Origin: Pandoraea sputorum
GTDB taxonomy: Bacteria > Pseudomonadota > Gammaproteobacteria > Burkholderiales > Burkholderiaceae
DNA: 64,000 bases
Reading direction: 5' to 3'
Assembly: GCF_000814845.2 (NCBI RefSeq)
Contig: NZ_CP010431.2
Coordinates: 2,480,001 to 2,544,000 of the forward strand
Numbering within the stretch: position 1 is the first letter of the stretch; every line of letters starts with the position of its first letter. Below are positions 24,994-32,947 of the stretch, in pieces. Under the pieces are notes generated by a model that did no database searches, was not told where the DNA came from, and was given only the letters and a program-made list of their open reading frames with translations. Position numbers and translations under genes: made by a program.

Positions 24994-26409
24994 ATGTCAG
25001 TCTATTCTGACGCGTCACGCCACGCTGCCGACCGGTCGCCCATATTTTTGGTGGGCGCGGATACGGCGACACGCGATGCGTTGTCCGATTTGTGTCGCGC
25101 CGTCTGCCCACCGACATTTCCGCCGCCCGCATGGGCCGGTACGCTGGCCGAGGCCGATGCGTGTCTCTCGCACCTCTCGGATGCACCGCCTTCGCTTGTG
25201 ATGACCGACGTCGATATGCCGGACGGTTCCGGTTTCGACGTGCTCGACGGCTGGGCGAATCATCGCAACCTTGATGTGGTGATGTGCACTGCGCGTCCCG
25301 GCTGGGAGAGCGCCGTGCAGGCGCTGCGCCGGGGCGCAAGCGACTATCTCGTGCTACCGGGGGACCGACAGCGCGCGGGCGAGTGGATCGCGAAGGCGTC
25401 GGAGAGCGCGGTTGCTAACGAGGCTTTCTGTGGCGCTGCGGCGTCGTCGGTCGTCGGCGCGTCGACGAGCGACGCATTTGCCGCATTGGTGGGAAAGTCC
25501 GTGGCCATGCAGCGTGTCTTCGATGCTCTCTCACGCGTTGCACCCACCGATGCCGCTGTGTTGCTCACCGGGGAATCCGGCACCGGCAAGGAATTGGCGG
25601 CACGCGCCGTACACGATCTCAGCGAGCGCCGCGACGCGCCTTTCCTCGCCGTGAACTGTGGCGCCATCGCACCGAATCTCGTCGAGAGCGAAGTCTTCGG
25701 TCACGATCGTGGCAGCTTCACGGGGGCCGAGCGTCGACATCGTGGCTTCTTCGAGCGCGCGCACGGCGGCACGCTGTTTCTGGACGAAGTGGCCGAAATG
25801 CCGCTCGCGTCGCAAGTCAATCTGTTACGCGTACTGGAGACCGGCAGGCTCATGCGTCTCGGGGGCACGGAAGAAATTGCGGTAGACGTGCGCATCGTCG
25901 CCGCCACCAATGTGTCGCCCGAGGCCGCCATGCGTGCGGGCAAGCTGCGCGCGGACCTCTATCATCGGCTCAACGTTTTTCCCGTGACCATGCCGCCATT
26001 GCGCGAGCGTGAGGACGATGTGACGTTGCTGGCGCAAACGATGCTCAATGAGGCCAATGCACGCGATGGCCGCGCAATGCGATTCGCGCCGCATGTGTTG
26101 ACGGCGCTGCGCCGTCACGACTGGCCGGGCAATGTGCGCGAGTTGCGCAACTTCATTCAGCGCGTTCGCATTCTGAGTGCGACGCCCGTTATCGATTCTC
26201 TACCGCCGCCGATCTTCGACGAACTGGCGGGCTTTCCGGTGCGTGACGACCGCACGACCATCGCGCTCGACGCCCCGCTGGCCGACCTCGACCGTCAGGT
26301 CATTCTCGGCGCGCTTTCGCAATGTGGCGGTATCAAGGCACAGGCCGCGAGACAGCTCGGCATCAGTCTGAAAACGCTGTACGCGCGCCTGGCACAGATG
26401 CACGCATAG
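24994..26409 (+). CDS. Sigma-54-dependent response regulator with degenerate receiver
   Basis: 471 aa: receiver-like domain (about 15-130), AAA+ domain (about 165-395, GESGTGKE, DRGSFTGA, GGTLFLDEVAEMP) and Fis-type HTH (ARQLGISLKTLYARL). The receiver keeps the phosphoacceptor Asp72 (MTDVDMPDGSG) and Thr near 98, but lacks the N-terminal acidic pair (FLVGADTAT where DD is expected) and the conserved Lys (DYLVLPG instead of DYLxKP). It may therefore work without normal phosphorylation. GGAGGAG precedes the ATG. The C-terminal HTH is nearly identical to that of the divergent activator, so they may share sites. No histidine kinase gene is adjacent. Confidence 0.92.
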   Translation: MSVYSDASRHAADRSPIFLVGADTATRDALSDLCRAVCPPTFPPPAWAGTLAEADACLSHLSDAPPSLVMTDVDMPDGSGFDVLDGWANHRNLDVVMCTARPGWESAVQALRRGASDYLVLPGDRQRAGEWIAKASESAVANEAFCGAAASSVVGASTSDAFAALVGKSVAMQRVFDALSRVAPTDAAVLLTGESGTGKELAARAVHDLSERRDAPFLAVNCGAIAPNLVESEVFGHDRGSFTGAERRHRGFFERAHGGTLFLDEVAEMPLASQVNLLRVLETGRLMRLGGTEEIAVDVRIVAATNVSPEAAMRAGKLRADLYHRLNVFPVTMPPLREREDDVTLLAQTMLNEANARDGRAMRFAPHVLTALRRHDWPGNVRELRNFIQRVRILSATPVIDSLPPPIFDELAGFPVRDDRTTIALDAPLADLDRQVILGALSQCGGIKAQAARQLGISLKTLYARLAQMHA

Positions 26410-26437
26410 ACGTCTCACAACAATGCCGGGAGGGCAT

Positions 26438-27070
26438 ATGTATTCACGAATCACTAAAGTGCGCAGCGCTTGTGTACTCAGCGCTGCACTTATGGCGAGT
26501 CCGTTCGTTATCGCGCAGGAACTGCCGAAGGGCGACCCGGGGCAGGGCGGCGGCACCGATCAGGCGTCGCCGACGGCGGGCGTTGAAGTGACGCAAGTGG
26601 CCCCGAAGCCCATGCGCACGGCACAGCCCAGCGCGGGCATCGACGTCGAATTCGTCGACAAGGCGCAAAAGGCTGGCAAGGCCGAAGTGCAGGCGAGTCA
26701 GGTGGCGGTGCAACGTTCCAACAATCCCGCCGTCAAGCGCTTCGCTCAGCAAATGGTGACGGATCACAGCAAGGCGAACGAAGCGCTGCGTCAGTTGGGC
26801 GCGAAGAAGGGGGTTAGCGTGCCGAACGACGCCGCTGTCGATCCGGATATCGAAGCGCTCAAGAGCAAGAAGGGGCGCGAGTTCGACGTGGCCTACATGG
26901 CGCTCGCCGGTCCCGAGGCGCATGAGCAAGCCGTCAAGCTCTTCCAGACGGAGTCAGAGAAGGGGCAGGATCCCGATCTGAAGGCCTTCGCGACGAAGAC
27001 GCTGCCGACGCTTCGTCATCACCTGAGCGAAGCCCGGGAGGTGTCGGCCAAGGTCGAAATGGGTAAGTAA
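26438..27070 (+). CDS. DUF4142 domain-containing exported protein
   Basis: 210 aa from the ATG at 26438, preceded by GGGAGGG; the ATG at 26423 has no ribosome site. Sec signal peptide (VRSACVLSAALMASPFVIAQ), linker, then a DUF4142 helical domain from about residue 65: DIEFVDKA-like start DVEFVDKAQKAGKAEVQASQ VAVQRSNNPAVKRFAQQMV TDHSKAN, ending LPTLRHHLSEA. This ferritin-like four-helix family is periplasmic and of unknown role, often near stress genes. It starts 28 bp after the sigma-54 regulator and its stop abuts the GTG of the next gene, so the three form an operon. Confidence 0.87.
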   Translation: MYSRITKVRSACVLSAALMASPFVIAQELPKGDPGQGGGTDQASPTAGVEVTQVAPKPMRTAQPSAGIDVEFVDKAQKAGKAEVQASQVAVQRSNNPAVKRFAQQMVTDHSKANEALRQLGAKKGVSVPNDAAVDPDIEALKSKKGREFDVAYMALAGPEAHEQAVKLFQTESEKGQDPDLKAFATKTLPTLRHHLSEAREVSAKVEMGK

Positions 27071-30000
27071 GTGCCCGGCGCGACCTCAGGCGACAGATCG
27101 GCATCGGTGGCACCCTCGGCACTACTGCGCGAAGGGCAGAACTGCTGGCGTATCGCTCCGGCGGCACGCATGCGCATGCTGGTGGACGGCGAGCAGTACT
27201 TCAGCGCGCTGCGTGAAGCGCTGCTGGCCGCTCGTCACGCGGTGTTCATTCTCGGCTGGGACATCGACAGCCGGATGCAACTCACCCCTAATAAATCGGA
27301 CGACGGATTGCCGCCGGGGCTGCGTGATTTCCTCGACGCGCTCGTGCGCCGCCGCAAGACGCTGCGCATCTATTGCCTCAGTTGGGATTTCGCGATGCTC
27401 TATGCGCTGGAGCGCGAGTGGCTGCCGTCGGTCAAGCTCGACTGGAAGACGCATCGCCGGCTGAGCTTTCGGCTTGACGGACGCCATCCGACGGCGGCGT
27501 CGCATCATCAGAAGGTCGTGGTGGTCGATCAGCGGGTGGCGTTCGTGGGGGGACTCGATCTCACACGCAATCGCTGGGATACACCGGCGCATGCTCCTGA
27601 CGACCCCGGTCGCAAGGATCCGTCAGGGCACGCCTATCCGCCGTTTCATGACGTGCAGGCGATGGTCGACGGTGAGGCGGCATACGCGCTGGCGGAACTC
27701 GCCGAGGACCGATGGCACCGCGCGACGGGCAAGCACGTCGACCTGCGTTTGCGCACCCCGCGCGATGCCCCTTACGCGCCCCTCGACCCGTGGCCGGTAT
27801 CGGTCGCCCCCGACCTGACGGAGGTCGATGTCGCCATATCGCGCACGGCACCGGCGTTCGAGGGCAGGCCTGCGGTGCACGAGATCCAGACGCTCTACCT
27901 CGATGCCATTGCCAGCGCGCGTCGTCGTCTCTATCTCGAGAACCAGTACTTCACCGCAACGTGTATCGGCGACGCGCTGATCGAGCGTCTCGCGTCGCCC
28001 GACTGTCCGGATGTAGCCGTCGTCTCGCGTCGTGCAGAGTCGGGCTGGTTGCAGGAGCAAAGCATGGGCGTGTTGCGTGCCCGGCTCTACCGGCGCTTGC
28101 GCGACGCCGATCCGCAGGCGCGCTTTCGTCTCTATTGTCCTGAAGTGCCCGGCATCGCGCCGGCGTGCGTGAACGTCCACAGCAAAGTGATGGTCGTCGA
28201 CGACGCGTTGCTCGTGATCGGGTCGGCCAATCTCAACAACCGGTCGATGGCGCTCGACACCGAGTGCAACCTGTCCGTCGCCGCCAATGGCGACGCACGT
28301 ATCGCGGCAGGTATCGCGCGTGCACGCAACCGTCTGCTCGCCGAGCATCTCGACGTGTCGGAGGCTGCAATGGCCGCAGCGTTGTTGCGAGACGAAGGGC
28401 TGCACGAGGCCATCGACGAACTGCATCGCGAAGGGGCGCGAACGCTGTCCGCGTTCACGCCCGCGCTGAAGGACGCTGACGACGCGGCGTCACCCGGTGC
28501 TGTCGTGCTCGACCCGATGGAGCCGATCGACTTCGAGAACGTGATGGGGACGTTCATCGAGACCGAGGCGCGGCCGCTTCTTGCCGGGCGCATCGTCGCG
28601 CTCGTCCTCCTGTTGCTGGGGCTTGCCGGACTTGCATTGGCGTGGCGTTACACGCCGTTGCGTGAGTGGACCGATCTGCCGCGCGTGTTACGTGTCGTCG
28701 AGCGCATTCGTCTGATGCCGTTCGCGCCGCTCGTGATCATGGCGGTGTACCTGCTGGGCACGCTGATCATGGTGCCGGTGACGGTGCTGATCATCGTGAC
28801 GGTGGTCGTGTTCGGGCCGTTCGCGGGCGCCGCGTACGCGCTGGCAGGAACGTCGCTCGGCGCGGCGGCCGGTTATGGCGTGGGCCGGACATTGGGACGC
28901 GACGCGGTGCAGCGCTTCGGCGGTGAGCGGCTGAACGCGTTAAGCCGTCAGATCGGCCATCACGGATTGCTGGCGATGGTCGTGTTGCGGCTGATGCCCA
29001 TTGCGCCGTTCACGCTCGTGAACCTTGTCGTGGGCGCGTCGCGCATCCGGCTGCGGGATTGTATGCTGGGGACCGTCATCGGCATGTTGCCGGGCATTCT
29101 GATCGCGGCAGCGCTGGTGGACCGCGTGGCGGCGCTGGCACAACGCCCGAACGGCTGGACGGCTGCGCTGCTGGCCGCCGTGCTCGTGTTGCCGGGCATG
29201 GGCGTGGTGGCGCTGCGTCGGCGTATCCGGGGCATGGGTGGTGAGACGCCGGAAGATGACCGTCCGCCACGGCGTTCGATTGATGCGGACGTTTCGTCAC
29301 GCCCCGCGTTGCGGGATGTCTCGTCGTCGCGCGTTGAAACCATTAGCCGCGAGATGAGCGTGGCGAGCTACAACGTACACGGATGTGTCGGCACGGACGG
29401 CGTTCACTCGCCGGACCGCATTGCGCAGGTGCTCGACGAGATCGACGCGGATATCGTCGCGTTGCAGGAGATCGAAGCCAGTGCAACCGACGTCGGCACG
29501 TTAGCCCGGCTGGCCGCCGCGCGAGACATGCATTTCATTCCGGGACCGACACTTCGGTGCGGCGGACAGGATTACGGCAACGCCATCATGACGCGCTTCG
29601 CACCGGTGGCCGTGCGACACATCGATCTGAGCGTGGCAGGACGCGAGCCGCGCGCTGCCATCGACGCAACGCTTGCATGGGAAGACCCACACGGACGGGA
29701 AACGCAACTGCGCGTGATCGCGACGCATCTCGGCCTGCGGCCCGGCGAGCGGCGCGAGCAGGTGCAACGTCTGCTGGAATGTCTGGCGAATCAGCCGGGA
29801 GCGGCGACTGTGCTGATGGGGGATGTGAACGAGTGGTGTCTATGGGGGCGTCCGTTGCGATGGTTGCATCGCTTTTTCGAACGCGCACCGCATGTGGCGA
29901 CGTTTCCGTCTCGCTGGCCCTTGCTCGCCCTCGACCGCATCTGGACGTCGCCGCGCGCGCATCTCGGCGCCGTGCGCCGCCATGCGACGCCGCTCGCGCG

Positions 30001-30130
30001 ACGGGCGTCCGATCATCTGCCGTTGGTGTCGGTGTTGCGCATCACCGTCCCGGTGTCGCCGCGCGCCAGCGCACGCCGCGACGCCGAGACAGCGACGCAA
30101 GCCGTCGCCGCTGTGGCGGGCGGACGCTAG
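27071..30130 (+). CDS. Phospholipase D - VTT/DedA - endonuclease/exonuclease/phosphatase fusion
   Basis: 1019 aa from a GTG directly after the stop codon of the preceding gene. Three modules: a PLD module with two HKD motifs (HHQKVVVVD near residue 145 and HSKVMVVDDALLVIGSANLN near 370), a membrane VTT/SNARE-associated (DedA-like) module at about residues 505-715 with several hydrophobic segments and GRTLGRDAVQRF, and a C-terminal endonuclease/exonuclease/phosphatase module (about 757-1000: SYNVHGCVG, VALQEIE, GDVNEW, RASDHLPLV). The likely activity is phospholipid head-group transfer or hydrolysis at the inner membrane, cardiolipin-synthase-like. All catalytic signatures appear intact. Operon with DUF4142 and the sigma-54 regulator. 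Confidence 0.92.
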   Translation: MPGATSGDRSASVAPSALLREGQNCWRIAPAARMRMLVDGEQYFSALREALLAARHAVFILGWDIDSRMQLTPNKSDDGLPPGLRDFLDALVRRRKTLRIYCLSWDFAMLYALEREWLPSVKLDWKTHRRLSFRLDGRHPTAASHHQKVVVVDQRVAFVGGLDLTRNRWDTPAHAPDDPGRKDPSGHAYPPFHDVQAMVDGEAAYALAELAEDRWHRATGKHVDLRLRTPRDAPYAPLDPWPVSVAPDLTEVDVAISRTAPAFEGRPAVHEIQTLYLDAIASARRRLYLENQYFTATCIGDALIERLASPDCPDVAVVSRRAESGWLQEQSMGVLRARLYRRLRDADPQARFRLYCPEVPGIAPACVNVHSKVMVVDDALLVIGSANLNNRSMALDTECNLSVAANGDARIAAGIARARNRLLAEHLDVSEAAMAAALLRDEGLHEAIDELHREGARTLSAFTPALKDADDAASPGAVVLDPMEPIDFENVMGTFIETEARPLLAGRIVALVLLLLGLAGLALAWRYTPLREWTDLPRVLRVVERIRLMPFAPLVIMAVYLLGTLIMVPVTVLIIVTVVVFGPFAGAAYALAGTSLGAAAGYGVGRTLGRDAVQRFGGERLNALSRQIGHHGLLAMVVLRLMPIAPFTLVNLVVGASRIRLRDCMLGTVIGMLPGILIAAALVDRVAALAQRPNGWTAALLAAVLVLPGMGVVALRRRIRGMGGETPEDDRPPRRSIDADVSSRPALRDVSSSRVETISREMSVASYNVHGCVGTDGVHSPDRIAQVLDEIDADIVALQEIEASATDVGTLARLAAARDMHFIPGPTLRCGGQDYGNAIMTRFAPVAVRHIDLSVAGREPRAAIDATLAWEDPHGRETQLRVIATHLGLRPGERREQVQRLLECLANQPGAATVLMGDVNEWCLWGRPLRWLHRFFERAPHVATFPSRWPLLALDRIWTSPRAHLGAVRRHATPLARRASDHLPLVSVLRITVPVSPRASARRDAETATQAVAAVAGGR

Positions 30131-30141
30131 CTCGACCGGCT

Positions 30142-30612
30142 TCAGCCCGCTGCGGCGCGATCGAGCGTGGCGATATCGATCTTATGCATGGTCATCATGG
30201 CTTCCATTGCACGGCGCGCTTTGGCGACGTCGGGATCGGCCATCAGATCGAGCAGTCGCTTCGGAGTGATCTGCCATGAGAAGCCCCAGCGGTCCTTGCA
30301 CCAGCCGCACGCCGATTCGGCGCCGCCGTTGCCGATGATGGCGTTCCAGTAGCGGTCGGTCTCTTCCTGATCCTTCGTGACGACCATAAAGCTGATCGCC
30401 TCGTTCGGCTTGAACTCAGGGCCACCGTTCAGGCCGACGAACGGCTGACCCAGCACGGTGAACTCGACGGTCAGTTCCTGCCCGGCGCCAATGCCGGGGA
30501 TGGGGGAGACGTGGCGGGCCTGAACGTGACTGTCGGGAAAGGTGGCCGCGTAGAATTCGGCAGCCTGGCGGGCCTCACCGTTGAACCAAACACATGTGAC
30601 GAGCTTCGTCAT
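30142..30612 (-). CDS. VOC family protein (PhnB/3-demethylubiquinone-methyltransferase-like)
   Basis: 156 aa from the ATG at 30612. Glyoxalase/bleomycin-resistance (VOC) fold of the PhnB type: TKLVTCVWFNGEARQAAEFY AATFPDS, LTVEFTVLGQPFVGLNGGPE and GWCKDRWGFSWQITPKRL, a wording common to proteins annotated as 3-demethylubiquinone-9 3-methyltransferase domain. Enzymatic role unproven for the family. The longer in-frame start at 30705 would overlap the amidase gene, whose 3' end lies 58 bp upstream. Convergent with the PLD fusion gene. Confidence 0.88.
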   Translation of the reverse strand: MTKLVTCVWFNGEARQAAEFYAATFPDSHVQARHVSPIPGIGAGQELTVEFTVLGQPFVGLNGGPEFKPNEAISFMVVTKDQEETDRYWNAIIGNGGAESACGWCKDRWGFSWQITPKRLLDLMADPDVAKARRAMEAMMTMHKIDIATLDRAAAG

Positions 30613-30670
30613 GAATGTCTCCTGTCGTGAATCGCCAATGCGAAGAAGAGGGCGAAGGCGAGTCAGGTTA

Positions 30671-32203
30671 CTACACCGGTTGGCTGCGGAAGTCGGGCAT
30701 CCCACGGCCGGTGTAGAGCGGCGGCGCCGCGCGTGAAAATGCCGCGGCCAGTTGAAAGGCCGTGAGGTCGTCGAGCGTGTTGGACACGATCTGCATGCCT
30801 ATCGGTACGTTGCCCGGACCTATACCGGCAGGCGCGGAGACCACCGGATACAGGCCCAGCAGATTCCAGACCCACGTCAGCGCGAACGTCAGGCCCGTAA
30901 TTTGCCGGTCGCCGAGCTTTACCGTATCGGTCGCCGGATGCAGGCCGTGTTCGGCGGGGATTAGCGGTGTGCCCAGCGTCGGCATGATGAGCGCACGATA
31001 GCCCTTCAGGAAGACAGTTTCCTGCACGCGGCGCTGATACTCGCCCAGCAGTTCCTCCGTGCGCACCAGCGCTTCTGGCCCGGTCTTGCCCTGCATCCGC
31101 TCGAACACGCTGCGGGTATAGGGCATGAGCTGATCCGGGTGCTGCATCGCCGCGCTCATCATGCCTCCCATGCTAGACGACATCAGGCCAATCAGGTAGG
31201 TCTCCATGTCTTCGGCATTGAAGCCGATGTCGACCGTCTCGACAGTGACACCGAGACGGCGCAACGTCGCGATGGCCTGCTCCATCGCGCGGGTGACAGC
31301 GGGGTCGAGTAGCGTCAGATGCGTGGCGGGGTCGTAGGCGACTTTCCAGCCGGAAACGTCCTCATAACGCGAGGGATAGCGCAGGCGCGGGCGTAACGAG
31401 CTATGAATGAGCGGATGCGGGCCGACCATTGCGTCGGTAAGAAGATTCATGTCGTCGAACGTCCTCGCGAGCGGTCCCTCGGCTTCATACGGCACTTCAC
31501 TCGTCGGCACGCGGCCGAACGGAGGCTTGAAGCCGTACAGACCGCACTGGGATGCCGGGATGCGGATCGAGCCCCCCATGTCGGATCCGAGGGCGAGTGT
31601 CGTGAATCCGGCGGCCAGCGCTGCCCCCGACCCGCCGGACGAGCCACCCGGAGTGTAGGCGAGATTCCAGGGGTTGCGCGTGGTGCCCCACAACTTTGTC
31701 GCGGTCGTCATCCACACGTAGAACTCGGGCACTGTGGTCTGAATGTGGAAGATCGCGCCCGCTGCGCGAAGGCGCTCGGCGACCGGGCCGTCTTCCTGTG
31801 CTGGCGGTGCGTCCTTGAGCAGGGTCGAGCCCATCGTCGTGCGCCAGCCGTTGACGGCGTATTCATCCTTGACTGCGACGGTCACGCCTTCAAGTGGTCG
31901 GGGATTGCCTCGCCGATACCGCGTAGCGGCCTCGCGGGCGGCGGCACGGGCGTCTTCGAAATGTCGCACCGTGACGCAGTTCACCTGTTTGTCCAGGGAC
32001 TCGATGCGGCGTATTTGTGCGTCGAGGACATCGAGCGGCGAGAGGCTCCCGCGCCGAAATTGCGCGATGAGATCGGTTGCGCTGAGGTAGGCCGGATCCG
32101 TCGCCGCGTGGGCGCGCAGCGGCGTGCCTGCGAGGAGCGTGACACCTGCGGTAGCCCCCGCAAGGTGGCCGGAAATCCGAAGAAAATCACGTCGGTCGAC
32201 CAT
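30671..32203 (-). CDS. Tat-exported amidase (amidase signature family)
   Basis: 510 aa. N-terminal twin-arginine signal DRRDFLRISG followed by a hydrophobic stretch and a cleavage-like LRAHA, so probably periplasmic. Amidase-signature Ser-cisSer-Lys triad is intact: VTVAVKDEYAVNG (Lys near 110), TPGGSSGGSGAALAAG (cis-Ser near 187) and LALGSDMGGSIRIPASQCG (nucleophile Ser near 211). Hydrolyses an amide to acid and ammonia; substrate unknown. The C-terminal part is typical (LTFALTWVWNLLGLYPVVSA PAG). The VOC gene follows at 58 bp on the same strand. Confidence 0.92.
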   Translation of the reverse strand: MVDRRDFLRISGHLAGATAGVTLLAGTPLRAHAATDPAYLSATDLIAQFRRGSLSPLDVLDAQIRRIESLDKQVNCVTVRHFEDARAAAREAATRYRRGNPRPLEGVTVAVKDEYAVNGWRTTMGSTLLKDAPPAQEDGPVAERLRAAGAIFHIQTTVPEFYVWMTTATKLWGTTRNPWNLAYTPGGSSGGSGAALAAGFTTLALGSDMGGSIRIPASQCGLYGFKPPFGRVPTSEVPYEAEGPLARTFDDMNLLTDAMVGPHPLIHSSLRPRLRYPSRYEDVSGWKVAYDPATHLTLLDPAVTRAMEQAIATLRRLGVTVETVDIGFNAEDMETYLIGLMSSSMGGMMSAAMQHPDQLMPYTRSVFERMQGKTGPEALVRTEELLGEYQRRVQETVFLKGYRALIMPTLGTPLIPAEHGLHPATDTVKLGDRQITGLTFALTWVWNLLGLYPVVSAPAGIGPGNVPIGMQIVSNTLDDLTAFQLAAAFSRAAPPLYTGRGMPDFRSQPV

Positions 32204-32553
32204 GAATCGTTCTCCTGAATGTCCTGCGAAGGCATTGAGCGATCACTATATCGCAGCGCGGGGGAGATATCAGGGGGGCGTTGATTTTCTCAGGATATTT
32301 GATTCGTATTCCTATGCGGTTGGAGGAATAAAAATATCTGCTGTTTTCCTGCGGTCGACGCGTCGAAAACGGTCGATTAGACTGCTGACCTGAGGGCGCC
32401 ACGCCGCCCGGAAAGCCCCGTCGCGCGGGCACCACGGGTCTGTTTTGCCGGTTGCTTATTTGAAAAGTCCAAGTGACAATCACCGAAACCCGGGCAGTCA
32501 AAAAATATCGGGGGGAAGAAGGGCGGGCAATAACGAATAAGAATCGGGACAAG
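32204..32553. other. 350-bp AT-richer intergenic region
   Basis: No recognisable gene. The stretch from about 32240 to 32360 is clearly poorer in GC than the flanks (for example GGAGGAATAAAAATATCTG). A GC-rich segment at about 32390-32450 can form several short stems (CCCGT/ACGGG, CGCCCG/CGGGC), but I could not match it to a known riboswitch. Confidence 0.5.
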
Positions 32554-32802
32554 ATGGCAGCCAAAGTGGTGAAGTATTCGCGCGACGGGGTAATTTATTA
32601 CGAAATTCGAGGCGCTTTACCGGACGGCACGCGGTACGTCGACCGGGTGGGCTTCAGCGAACGGGAGTTGGGATTCCGTCACCTGGTGGCGGCGAGAATC
32701 AAGCTGCTGCGCACCGAGTACGTAGCGGCATGCAGCAAGGTACAGGCGGAATGCGCGGCGGATGTCGTCACACCGCGTTGGGTCAAGCAGTTGATTTTTT
32801 AA
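32554..32802 (+). CDS. Small hypothetical protein
   Basis: 82 aa from the ATG at 32554; in-frame starts further upstream exist at 32473. I do not recognise a family. Sequence begins MAAKVVKYSRDGVIYYEIRG and is basic in its middle (HLVAARIKLLRTEYVAA), ending PRWVKQLIF. Predicted as a small alpha/beta soluble protein: two beta strands then a long helix. No signal peptide or membrane segment. Coding is supported by a third-position GC bias typical of the flanks, stronger than that of the sequence upstream. It precedes the diguanylate cyclase by 145 bp. Confidence 0.5.
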   Translation: MAAKVVKYSRDGVIYYEIRGALPDGTRYVDRVGFSERELGFRHLVAARIKLLRTEYVAACSKVQAECAADVVTPRWVKQLIF

Positions 32803-32947
32803 GCGAAATCGGTCGGTACGGCTGGTCGGTCCTGGCAGCGGCCGTCTCAGGAGGGCAATCGCAGGTCTTGCGTTGTCATGGTGATGCAATATTCATATGT
32901 TGAGATTGTCATATAGAGGCAGGGTGCTTCTCGGCCGTTCGAAATAA

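Noticed and set aside
32380..32470. Possible cyclic-di-GMP or other riboswitch ahead of the diguanylate cyclase
   Set aside because: Short stems are present, but I could not match the GEMM-I/II or other consensus, and a separate small gene lies between.
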